DNA from: Symbiodinium natans
Lineage: Eukaryota; Sar; Dinophyceae; Suessiales; Symbiodiniaceae
Length of the DNA: 35,000 nt
Assembly (NCBI GenBank): GCA_905221605.1
Contig: CAJNDS010000788.1
Span: forward strand, 1 to 35,000
Reading direction: 5' to 3'
In this document: positions 16,561 to 25,800 of the stretch, piece by piece
Layout of the letters: each line of letters opens with the position of its first letter
Position numbering within the stretch: the first letter of the stretch is position 1
The notes under the pieces: model-generated
Seen by the model: only the letters and a program-made list of their open reading frames with translations
Databases searched by the model: none
What the model was told of the DNA's origin: nothing
Program-made: the position numbers and the translations under genes

Positions 16561-16651
16561 CCCTAAACCCTAAACCCTAAACCCTAAACCCTAAACCCTA
16601 AACCCTAAACCCTAAACCCTAAACCCTAAACCCTAAACCCTAAACCCTAAA
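16561..16651. repeat. interstitial telomeric block
   Basis: About thirteen consecutive CCCTAAA units with no visible variants, so this block is younger-looking than the one at 14805-15105. Confidence 0.97.
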
Positions 16652-17099
16652 TTCCCACCCAGGCCTGCTTAGGCCGTACCCACCCTTCTCTAGGGTGCCT
16701 GGACCCAGAAATCACCCGACAGCGATTAACACCATTGCTTGGACTTCCTGTGCAAGCCTAAAGAGTTGTGTTGAGCGTGAGCTGCACCTCCAGTGCCGGT
16801 GCAGTACCCCGCATGGGCTGGCGACCTGTCCCAAAAATGGCTTCTGCACGTCGTCCGGGCCCCCCCTACCGCCCCCCTCCGGAGCCCCCTGGTGCCGGGC
16901 CCCTGGCGGAGCGTGTTCAGGGAGCAGAGGGGCCGCAAGGCAGGCGATTGCTCAAAAATCCACTACAACCCGTTTTAGACCCCCCTTCCGCCCCTGGCCC
17001 CCCCCTGGCCCCCCCCTGGCGGAGTGTGTTGAGGAACCAGAGGGGCCGCATGGCAGGTCAGCCTGGGCGCAAAAACCCACTACCAAACCCAGAAACCTA

Positions 17100-17300
17100 G
17101 TTTTTTGAACCTCCTCCCCTCCCCCCCCTTGCCACCCCCCCCCCCTCCACCCCCCTCCACTCTCCCCCCCTCTCCCCCCCCCTCCCCCCCCCCCTCCCCC
17201 CCCCTCCCCCTCCCCCTCCCCCCCCTCCCCCCCCCCCCCCTCCCTCCCTCCCCCCCCTCCCTCCCTTTCCCCCCCTCCCCCTCCCCCCTCACCCCCCCCG
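17100..17300. repeat. pyrimidine (C/T) low-complexity tract
   Basis: About 200 bp of almost exclusive C and T on the plus strand. This gives spurious Pro/Ser/Leu ORFs on the plus strand and Gly/Glu/Arg ORFs on the minus strand. Mirror symmetry makes H-DNA formation possible, which is inference. Confidence 0.95.
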
Positions 17301-17652
17301 CGTCCGGAGATAGCCTCTGCCTGTTTCTGGGTCTGGTTTTGAGGCTATTTTCTGGGAAGCCTGACCCGTGCAAAGTGCAAAGGACGAGGGTGGAAGTGTC
17401 CTACCCAACCGTTCAAAGGATGGGGGTGGGAAGTGGGAATTTAGGGCGTTAGCCCGAAACCCTAAAAGGAGAAAAGTTGGGTGGATGCCTGCGTAAGCAG
17501 GGGGTGGGAAAAATAAAACAACCCAACCTTTCTGGTTGTGGTGGCTCCAACTTCAATATACGCCGCCGCGACATATGCCGCCCCCTCACACCCCCTGGGT
17601 GTGTTGGCGCGCCATCTCCGCATGACATCTACTGCCGCGGCGCGGCGAGAAG

Positions 17653-17853
17653 CCCTAAACCCTAAACCCTAAACCCTAAACCCTAAACCAGGAACCCTAA
17701 ACCCTAAACCCTAAACCCTAAACCCTAAACCCTAAACCCTAAACCCTAAACCCTAAACCCCTAAACCCCTAAACCCTAAACCCTAAACCCTAAACCCTAA
17801 ACCCTAAACCCTAAACCCTAAACCCTAAACCCTAAACCCTAAACCCTAAACCC
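17653..17853. repeat. interstitial telomeric block
   Basis: About 200 bp of CCCTAAA with one AGGAA interruption near 17689 and two CCCCTAAA units. It is the longest nearly pure block in the window. Confidence 0.97.
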
Positions 17854-17937
17854 ATTGGGCGTTTGAAAGTTGACGAGCCCCTCCTCGCAACTTGAACCTC
17901 ATGGATCCTCATTTGGAGGCCCATGGCTGGCTAGTTC

Positions 17938-17991
17938 GGGTTATCAGACGGATCGCTATGGTCAGAACCATTTTCGGGGTACTGATAACCC
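17938..17991. other. inverted repeat with nested stem
   Basis: Perfect 10-bp arms GGGTTATCAG and CTGATAACCC (17938-17947, 17982-17991) enclose an inner ATGGT...ACCAT pair. The palindrome CTACGTAG follows directly. It sits just right of a telomeric block. Role unknown. Confidence 0.6.
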
Positions 17992-18655
17992 TACGTAGTC
18001 CCCGCACCTAAACCCCAAACCCCTAGTCAGCATTTGTGGCAGAAAATGCAGCGAAGCTGAAGCGGGAGAAACGGGAGGAAAACCTCCTGCCAAACCGGTT
18101 CCAAGCGCTCGCACTATACAAACGAATCAAAACCCAAAACACTCAGTTTCAAGAGCAAACCCGGATGTAGAAAATCCAACTCATGGGTAGAGCGAGCGCC
18201 CAAACCGACTCAGTCCAATCTTGCACGGCCGCTTGGAAGGAAGGTGAATTTGCAGCCCCTGTAGCTTGTAAAATGAGCAAAAGGAGGCAACACAAAACTG
18301 CACCGCACCTTCTGTTAGGGTTAGGATATTGGAAGGAAGTTAGGCCCCAACCCTAAACTACTTTCACAACCACGGGAACGAAGGGGGGCCTTACGAGGAC
18401 AGGGTTTAAGGAGCATTTCTACCTTCAAAGGAACAAGCGTAATAATGAACCCCAAGCTGCAGGGTTCGTTTAGTCCTCAAGGAAGGCGCAAGGAAGGGGT
18501 TCTATAAGCCTCTGTTTTGGGGAGGCAGATCGAAGGAATATGTACAGACACTGAATGGTGCGGGCAGATCAAAACTCATGTACCTTGTGGGTTCATGGAG
18601 ACTCCAATATAGGGCCCAATGCTTGATCCCCCAAAATACAGTAACCACTAGTCCT
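17992..18655. other. spacer downstream of the P450 gene; nothing recognised
   Basis: About 660 bp without a convincing ORF on either strand. It holds only scattered single telomere-like heptamers (for example near 18315 and 18350). As the P450 gene is on the minus strand, this region would include its 3' UTR. Confidence 0.5.
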
Positions 18656-19189
18656 CTACAACTTGGTCACCTTGAAGGTCGGACAGGGCCGTTCGATGGT
18701 GGTGGTATGCGCGATGCGACGGGAATTCAAGTTGGCATTGGCTGCCTCGTCATACGTCATAACATAGTCCTGCAAGATACGACATAGGATGGAGGTGTAC
18801 TCCAGCTTCGCGATGCGCGATCCGACGCACATGCGCGACCCAAAGCCAAAGGGTTTGCAGGCGACCGGATGGTCTAAAAACTCGGCCCGGGTACCCTTGC
18901 GAGCGGCGACAGCCTCGTCGGAAAAACGATCGGGATCGAAGAGGTGTGGATTAGGACCAGCCAAGGTCTGGTCGGTGGCAATGCCCATGTGGCTGAAAAT
19001 GACCGTGGTGCCGGCAGGCACGTGATAGCCATTGATGACCAAGTCTTTGGGAATGTCGTTCTTGACATTGACAAAGGGAAGAGTGGGAGTCACTCGCTGC
19101 GACTCTTTCAAGACTTGTTGCAAGTAGTTCAGTTTCACAGGTTGCCCATCCTTGCCATGGTTCGGATGGTAATCCTGGCCACCCAATTC
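18656..19189 (-). CDS. P450 exon d (K helix to C-terminus)
   Basis: 178 codons including the stop. Visible motifs are LKESQR (ExxR of the K helix), NGYHVPAGTTV, FDPDRF (PERF-like) and FGFGSRMCVG with the haem-ligand Cys at 18829-18827. It begins at GAATTGGG after CCCCAAG. The frame upstream of that point runs into telomere-like TTTAGGATTTAG and a stop. The preceding intron starts with GAAT and this exon also starts with GAAT, so the intron is flanked by a 4-bp direct repeat. Confidence 0.95.
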   Translation of the reverse strand, partial: ELGGQDYHPNHGKDGQPVKLNYLQQVLKESQRVTPTLPFVNVKNDIPKDLVINGYHVPAGTTVIFSHMGIATDQTLAGPNPHLFDPDRFSDEAVAARKGTRAEFLDHPVACKPFGFGSRMCVGSRIAKLEYTSILCRILQDYVMTYDEAANANLNSRRIAHTTTIERPCPTFKVTKL

Positions 19190-21052
19190 CTTGGGGCTTG
19201 TTTTCGGGTTTAGGATTTAGGACATCAAACAACCCTAAACCCCTTCAAGTCCCATAATAAGGATATAGAGTGGAAACCTCGAGAGCTCAGAACCTACTCT
19301 CTTTTTTGCTCCTACTCTGAGGGTTCATCGACAATCTACCGAAAAAAAACAGAGGATTTCGAGAGGGGGGAGGGGGGTGGGGTTTGGGGGTACCCCTCCT
19401 ATTAACGGAAACACCCAGTCAATTGAAACCCCGGAACTTCAACTTGGGAAAAGGGTTTAGGGTTTAGGGTTGTGGTTCGTACACAGTATTGGAATAGTGA
19501 TATTTGGGTACACAATGCCCCCGTTGCCTCAACACTCTACCCCGCCTCAACCCTGAACCCTAAACCCCCTCAACAAGAACCCAGATTCAGCCTCGAGCTC
19601 GGCTCGGATTTTATCTTGAACTGAGGGATGCTTCGCAATGTTGGACAGGGCATTGTTGATAAACCCCGCAGTCCTTGCGGATTCTAATGGAGTTTAGGGG
19701 CCAGAGTTTTAGGGTTTAGGGTGATATATAAAGAGACCGAGACGCTGCGGAAGTGCATGTTTTAACATGTTCATCTCATTTTTTGAAAACACTCTCACAG
19801 CGTACCCGTGCTTTGCATAAATGACGGAATGAGTTTGCGAATAAGTGAACAGTTGTGTCCAACATGCAAGTACGCCAAAACGTCCCGAGTTATTGTCGCC
19901 GTGCAAGCTTGTCAAGCATTGTGTATCTAGTCCCACTCATGCAAACCATTCGTCCCAGCTGCAAGCAGAGCCAACTATAGAGATCCACGTTTGGCGAACA
20001 CACGTGCTCAAAAACGACGACACAGTTACGAGGATGGCGACGTCGATGCGCACGGCACCTAGGCAGATCGATTTCGAACATCGTGAATTGCAAGTTCCCT
20101 TAAGTCAGGCCGCATGCAGCGAAGCCACCCGACGCTCCAAAACGCAGAAAAGTGCGCGCCTGACATAAGCGTCAAAGAACGAACGGGACCTGGGCGGCGA
20201 GCACGATATCCACCCATAAACATCCAAAAATGCGCACAGGAACTCGGCGGGAGGGCGATTCGAGGACATCGGCGTGCCCAAAAACCATGTAATTTGCGAT
20301 GTTTCGCGCCCCCACGAAATCCGAGCTGTTCTTGCCGCCTATTGAAAAATCGCATTTTAAGCGAACATGCGACCACCGTCCGAGCCAGAGTGTCCGCGTA
20401 TCGCCTGCGAGTCGCCCACGTCGCCGGCTCGTCGCCCACGCATGGCCTGCGCATCGTCCGTGGCACGTGATCTATTTCCTTTACCTGAACGTAAGAGCCC
20501 CCAGTGTTTGCACACTGTTTGGGGAAAAACGAAAAGAAATTTTGACTCCCGAATTGTGAGATTCATTTAATTAGTCCCCAAGATTCGTGTCGGCGGACGC
20601 AAAGGTCAGGATGAGGTACATCTCCGTGGCCTCTTCGCGCGAAATCTTCAAAGATTCGTCGTTCAGGAAGCCGTGCATAATGCCCGTCCTTGGGTCTAAA
20701 GGGTTTGGAGTTTCTACACTCGCCAAACCAGCAACAAAGGACCCTGCTGTATATCCCATGGAGATATTGGACATGAGCCGTCTGCTAGTACCCTCCCCCC
20801 ATTAAGGAGTACACTCTGGACCCTGAGCCCTTGTCGTGGGCTCAATTCCTTGCCAAGCTTTAAACCCTAAACCTTGAAACCTAAACCCAAAACCCCAAAC
20901 CCTAAACCCTAAACCCTTTGGGCTGGCTCACTTCATCCCCAAGGGTCCCAGTGCCGAGTTTTCCCTCCATGACCGACTCGACCAATTCGGTACCCGCCTT
21001 GCGACCGCGATCCCATTCCGAGACAAAGCCATCCCAGGCGCCGAACTTGAAC
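18656..21052 (-). CDS. cytochrome P450, C-terminal two-thirds, four exons
   Basis: Reassembled by eye on the minus strand from exons 21052-20932, 20792-20587, 19673-19589 and 19189-18656, about 314 residues. The order is the F/G-helix region, I helix, J helix, K helix (ExxR), PERF-like and haem-binding loop. Every junction keeps reading phase, and the second junction creates the canonical I-helix ADTT. The first intron is GT-AG; the other two start with GAATCT and end in AG. GA 5' splice sites are reported for dinoflagellates. All three introns contain degenerate TTTAGGG repeats. P450s are haem monooxygenases; the style resembles eukaryotic mitochondrial or microsomal families, and the substrate cannot be inferred. 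About 180 N-terminal residues, including any anchor or transit peptide, were not found up to 22.6 kb. The gene is therefore either 5'-truncated or has distant or overlooked exons. Confidence 0.85.
19589..19673 (-). CDS. P450 exon c (J helix)
   Basis: 85 bp encoding 28 residues: TAGFINNALSNIAKHPSVQ followed by DKIRAELEA. This is the classic post-I-helix ALxxLAKHPxVQxKIRxEL pattern of P450s. It is too short to stand out as an ORF. The donor is GCT followed by GAATCTGGG at 19588. The following intron is 399 bp. Confidence 0.85.
19673..19673 (-). promoter_or_regulatory. 3' splice site, P450 intron 2
   Basis: CCGCAAG before GACTGCGGGG. The first base of the exon completes the second Thr codon of the I-helix ADTT motif, which is strong support for the GA...AG pairing with 20586. 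The intron is 913 bp. Confidence 0.75.
20059..20466 (-). other. open reading frame inside P450 intron 2
   Basis: A 135-codon minus-strand frame lies wholly within the intron between exons b and c. It is Arg/Trp-rich (for example KMRFFNRRQEQLGFRGG and CAHFWMFMGGYRARRPG). I do not recognise a domain. It may be a fragment of an interspersed dinoflagellate repeat. No start context or neighbouring exon supports it as a gene. Confidence 0.25.
20587..20792 (-). CDS. P450 exon b (H and I helices)
   Basis: 206 bp encoding a segment that ends with EEATEMYLILTFASADT, the oxygen-binding I-helix motif. The donor reads AC followed by GAATCTTGGG (no GT is available at the required phase). Reading on without splicing gives NLGD and a stop codon. 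Confidence 0.82.
20932..21052 (-). CDS. P450 exon a (F/G-helix region)
   Basis: 121 bp: one base completing a codon, then 40 codons containing FKFGAWDGFVSEWDRG and ELVESVMEGKLG. The acceptor is CCCTAG before G. The donor is GAA followed by GTGAGC at 20931. The intron to the next exon is 139 bp and is largely made of TTTAGGG-like repeats. The family assignment of this exon rests mainly on its position and phase, so it is less certain than the exons below it. Confidence 0.65.
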
Positions 21053-22649
21053 CTAGGGCTTCGGGTTTGGGCTCGCTCGGGTGTGAAACACCCCGGGCCA
21101 CGCGCCCGCGTTGCTCGTCAATCCACCCCCCGGCCACACACACACTGTACTCTATCAGGGTTAGTTTAGGGTTTATTGAATTGATTTTCGTTTCCACCCA
21201 TGCATATTTCTATTGTTGAAGTTGCGGTGCGAGGGCCTAGCTGGGGTTCGGGGTAGACTCTGGGGTTTAAGTCCCCCATCTTGTGAAGGGGGGCCCTGCT
21301 TACGTAGAAGGCCCTTGCAAGGCCCCGCGGCTGCTTGAGGGGGCAGTGTCGGTTTCTAGAAACCTCCCCCCTGGCCTCTCCTGGCACTCCCATCCCTACT
21401 ATCCTCCTCCCCGATTAAATCTAGCCGGCAGGGCCTTGGCCCTGGCTTGCGGGCCCAGGCAACCCCTCGACCCTAAACTTGTGTCCCGGCTTAGAGCTAC
21501 TTCTATGATTTTGGTTACATGATTTATTTTCCGAAATAAAAGCAATTTGACTTTTGGAAAAATGCAAAAAAAATGGCTTCCAAAAAGCAAAAAAAATGGG
21601 CTCAGGAACTGTGGCTTGCTAAAAAAAGAGAAAAAAATGCGAAAAAAATGGGCTCAGAAAAGAGGCTAAAATTGGGTTTCAAAAAGGGGTCCAAACACAT
21701 GTGCTGGAATCCCTTCTGTCATTATGGAGTACTCGGAGTAGGTTTCAAGAGTTTCAAGAACAGAATAGGGCCATTGAATAGGGCTTTGCAGGCTTGAAAC
21801 GGCTATCAAGCACTGATTGACAATTTATTGGGGTATAACAGTAGGGTGGATGTTCATAGCAATGGAAATAGGCCGACAAATTGTGTCAGAGAAGCAACGC
21901 TGCTGCTGCGAAACAACTAGGTAACTAGGTGACTCGGGAAGAAAGCCAAAGTCAAGGCGCATAAGGCCAGCCGGAAAGGAACGACTGGCAGTGGCAGGAT
22001 TGGCAGACTGGCAGTCGGACAAAAGGCCGGCTGTACAAAAACAAATAGAAAACAGACTTGTGCGTCCTACATTGTATTCTGCAGGACGCATTTCACTAAC
22101 AAGTGCTGTCGCGGGCCATCCGTTGCTAGGCCAATGGGGCTAGAGGGCTGCATCAACTACATTGAGTCGGTCCACGGGATCCTTGGTCGAGGGGTCTTGT
22201 GACGTCCTTCTTGCCTTGCTTTGAGCAGTGCTGCTGCTCGCGGCTAGCGGCTACGGACTCTTGCTTGCCGTGACGTGATTTTCCGCTTGGGTTTTTGCTT
22301 TTGGTCTGAAGTTGCATGGAGACGTTGTTTTGCATGGACAGATTTTTTGACAGATTTTTGACTTGCAGTTTCTACACTCCGCTGCTGCTCTCATGTGCTC
22401 CAAGAACACTAGGGACCAATTGCAATGTACTAGATTGAAGACAGTGTTTCCAGAAGTCACAGCAGCTAGGATGGGAAACTGCTTGGTCCCACGCAGTGGG
22501 CTTGTCAACTTGCCCATGTGTTTTTTCCGATGTCTAGGGCCTAGGGTCGGGATGTGAGGCTCGCGGAACTTAGGATTTTGGGCTTAGGCCGTCGGCTAAG
22601 CGAAGTGGAATCTGTTGGCATCTGTGGCTTGCAGAGTTTCACATCAGCT
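21053..22649. other. spacer between P450 and DNA methyltransferase genes
   Basis: No exon of either gene was recognised. Visible features are a single GTTAGTTTAGGGTTTA remnant near 21161, an A-rich stretch at 21555-21660 with two to three copies of AAAAAAAATGGGCTCAG, and a GGCAG-rich stretch at 21975-22020. The two genes diverge from this interval, so promoters or a bidirectional start region could lie here. I see no motif that proves it. Confidence 0.5.
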
Positions 22650-22808
22650 ATGAAGGGCTGGAGAAAGCTGGCGTCGGCATCTCTTGAGGCTGCGGCCCAA
22701 GAGATCGAGGACATCAGCGAAGCAGAGCTGTTGCGTGAATCCTCCGATTCAGACAGTGAGCCCAGCCCCATCCCTTGCAGCTCCCAAACTTCCGATGAGC
22801 CTTGGCAG
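22650..22808 (+). CDS. methyltransferase exon 1
   Basis: 53 codons from the ATG at 22650 (MKGWRKLASASLEAAAQEIE) through an acidic Ser/Asp-rich stretch to DEPWQ. The donor is CAG followed by GTTTTG. The frame is open upstream to about 22554 without another ATG, so the exon could also start earlier after an acceptor such as TTGCAG at 22633. The following intron is 222 bp. Confidence 0.6.
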
Positions 22809-25800
22809 GTTTTGGGGGTCGTGCGCTCATGATTCTGACGCAAGGGCATCAGCAGGGAAACAGTTCTAGGTCAGGTGATCGAGCGCTGTGCAGCTAGTGC
22901 TGCCTAATGAAATGTCTAGAGTCTAGACACTAGTGTCCGCAGGGTCCACATCTGCCTATCGTGCTCTTTTGGTGCCAGCATGTTGGTCTGAGCTTTGTAA
23001 GTTTGCATTCTTGGCAAACAATGTTGCAAGGAGTGGTTCGTGTTCAACATCAAGATGCACCTTCGGGACGTGGCGCCTCGTGGCTGCACGCGTGCAAATC
23101 CCATCTCTGTGGTTTCAGCTTGCACTGGCACAGCCTCCGAAGCAGTGGCCCTCCAGGTGTGATTTGAAAATGCCAGCAGTTCTGGAGTTTCGGGGGGCCT
23201 GGGACACGGGTAAAGGGTCTATGTCAGTATATGTGTCTTTTTCTGACGCAGACATGCTGGCAGCCTGTTCGGCAGGCGCTGGGAATTCCGTTCCAGTACA
23301 TGGAAGCATCTGATGTGTGGGACGTCTCCCGCAAAGTTATCCTGGCCAACCACCCGCCTAAGCACTTGCATGAGTGCATTCGTAGTCAAATTGAAGGGCA
23401 CCGTTGCCTCCTTCATGCAGGCGATGAAGGTTCGGAGGCATGCGCTGTGAGAGAAGCAGACTTGGCCGTGGTAGGGCCTCCCTGCCCACCATTCTCTAGG
23501 ATGAGGTTCAAGCGATACAGAGACGGATCTGTAGCTCAGCATCCTCAAACGGATGTCACAATGGTAGACACAAGGGACTTGCTGGTTCTTGGTCAGCATA
23601 AAGCTGTCATCGTGGAGCAAGTGCTGGGCTTTGACGACGCCGAAGCAACAGGAGGTTCGTCTGACTACAGCTTCATGCGCAGGCCGGAGATTTCAAGTTC
23701 AACTTACTGAAGTTCGTGCGATTGGTCCTGAGTTGTTGAGGTTTCGGGCTCAGGGAAGATGCGAGGGCAAGAGTGTCCAGAAAATGAGGGGCCATGGCTC
23801 GCTGCTATAACCGACTATAACCAACACTCAACCCCGCGATGAGTGACGAGTGTCTTTAATTGGTTTCGGCCGAGATGTTTTTTCTTAGCTGCGTGGTTCG
23901 AGCGCCACCCATTTCCCGATCAATCATCAACGCAGACTTTCTTGGGCGATCGTATAATTCATTATATAGGCATGCTGGCAACCACTTGAACCCCAAAATC
24001 CGCAGCGTAGAGAACCGTAGCTCCTATCTGGGATTTCGGCCGGCTGAAATCCTTGGGTGCAAGGTCAAGGGAAGTGTCGATGGTTACCCCGGTGCCGCTG
24101 TCCCTACTAAATCTACAGCCTTTAAAGGAGCCTTCAGGCCCCCGAAGCACGAGGGATTAGAGGCCCTTCACTCCCCTCCGAAGCATGAGGGATTGGAGGC
24201 CCTTCACTGCCCCATCAGGCCCTCCCACCCCCCAAGCACGAGGATTAGAGGCCCTTCACTCCCATCCTGGCACCCCCCCCCCCCGAAGCATGACGGATTA
24301 GAGGCCCTTCACTGCCCCTTCAGGCCTTCCCACCCCCAAAGCACGAAGGGATTAGAGGCCCCTCACTCCCATCCTGGGACGCCCCCAAGCATGAGGGATT
24401 AGAGGCCCTTCACTGCCCCTTCAGGCCCTCCCAACCCCGAAGCACAAGGGATTAGAGGCCCGTCACTCCCATCCTGGGCTCCGAAGCATGAGGGATTAGA
24501 GGCCCTTCACTGCCCCTTCAGGCCCTCCCACCCCCGAAGCACAAGGGATTAGAGGCCCGTCACTCCCATCCTGGCCCCGAAGCATGAGGGATTAGAGGCC
24601 CTTCACTGCCCCTTCAGGCCCTCCCACCCCCGAAGCAGAAGGGATTAGAGGCCCGTCACTCCCATCCCGGCCCCGAAGCATGAGGGATTAGAGGCCCTTC
24701 GCTGCCCCTTCAGGCCCTCCCACCCCCGAAGCACAAGGGATTAGAGGCCCGTCACTCCCATCCTGGCCCCGAAGCATGAGGGATTAGAGGCCCTTCACTG
24801 CCCCTTCAGGCCCTCCCACCCCCGAAGCACAAGGGATTAGAGGCCCGTCACTCCCATCCTGGCCCCGAAGCATGAGGGATTAGAGGCCCTTCACTGCCCC
24901 TTCAGGCCCTCCCACCCCCGAAGCACAAGGGATTAGAGGCCCTTCACTCCCATCCTGGGACCCCGCCCCCGAAGCACGAGGGATTAGAGGCCCTTCACTG
25001 CCCTTTCAGGTCCTCCGAAAAATTAGAGACCCTTCACTGCCCCCTCACGCCCTTGCTGGGACCCCCAAACACAAGGGATTGGAGGCCCTCCACTCATTTC
25101 GAGACTGGCGCAAGGCCCCCGCCAAAGCACGAGAGATTAGAGGCCCTTCACTCCCACCCTGGGACCCAAGGGATTAGAGGCCCTTCACTCCCACCCTGAC
25201 ACGACAGATTAGAGGCGCCCTCAACAACACACAAGGACGAGGGATCCCTTCACTCCCACGAGCCCGCTTCAGGGCGAGGGATTAACGGCCACTCTGGGCC
25301 CCGAAGCAGGAAGGATTAGAGGCCCTCACTCCCATGCTGGGACCCCGAAGCACGAGGGATTGGAGGCCCTTCACCGCGCCCTCAGCCCCTCCCACCCTGG
25401 GACCCCCAGCACGAGGGATTAGAGGCCCTTCACTCCTCGCCGAACACCCCACAAAGCACGAGGGATTTGCCCCAAGCACGAGGGATTAGAGGCCCTTCAC
25501 TCCCACCCTGAAAACCCCCCCCGAAGCACGAGGGATTAGAGGCCCTTCACTGGGACCAAAAAAAGATGATTCGTGCGAACGCTTTGTGGGGCAGGGAAGG
25601 CTCCCACCAAGCATGAGGGATTAGAGGCACTTCACTCCCACCCTGGGACCCCTCCGAAGCATGACAGATTAGAGGTCCTTCACTGCCCCTCAGCCATCCG
25701 AGGGATTAGAGGCACTCCCAGCCTGGGGCCCCGAAGCACGAGGGATTAGAGGCCCTTCACTCCCCGGAAGCAGGGGGATTAGAGGCCCTTCACTGCCCCC

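Noticed and set aside
17080-17452. Proline-rich and glycine-rich ORFs
   Set aside because: Produced by the C/T low-complexity tract.
18789-19213. Plus-strand ORFs over the P450 exon
   Set aside because: They are shadows of the minus-strand frame, which carries ExxR and the haem-binding motif.
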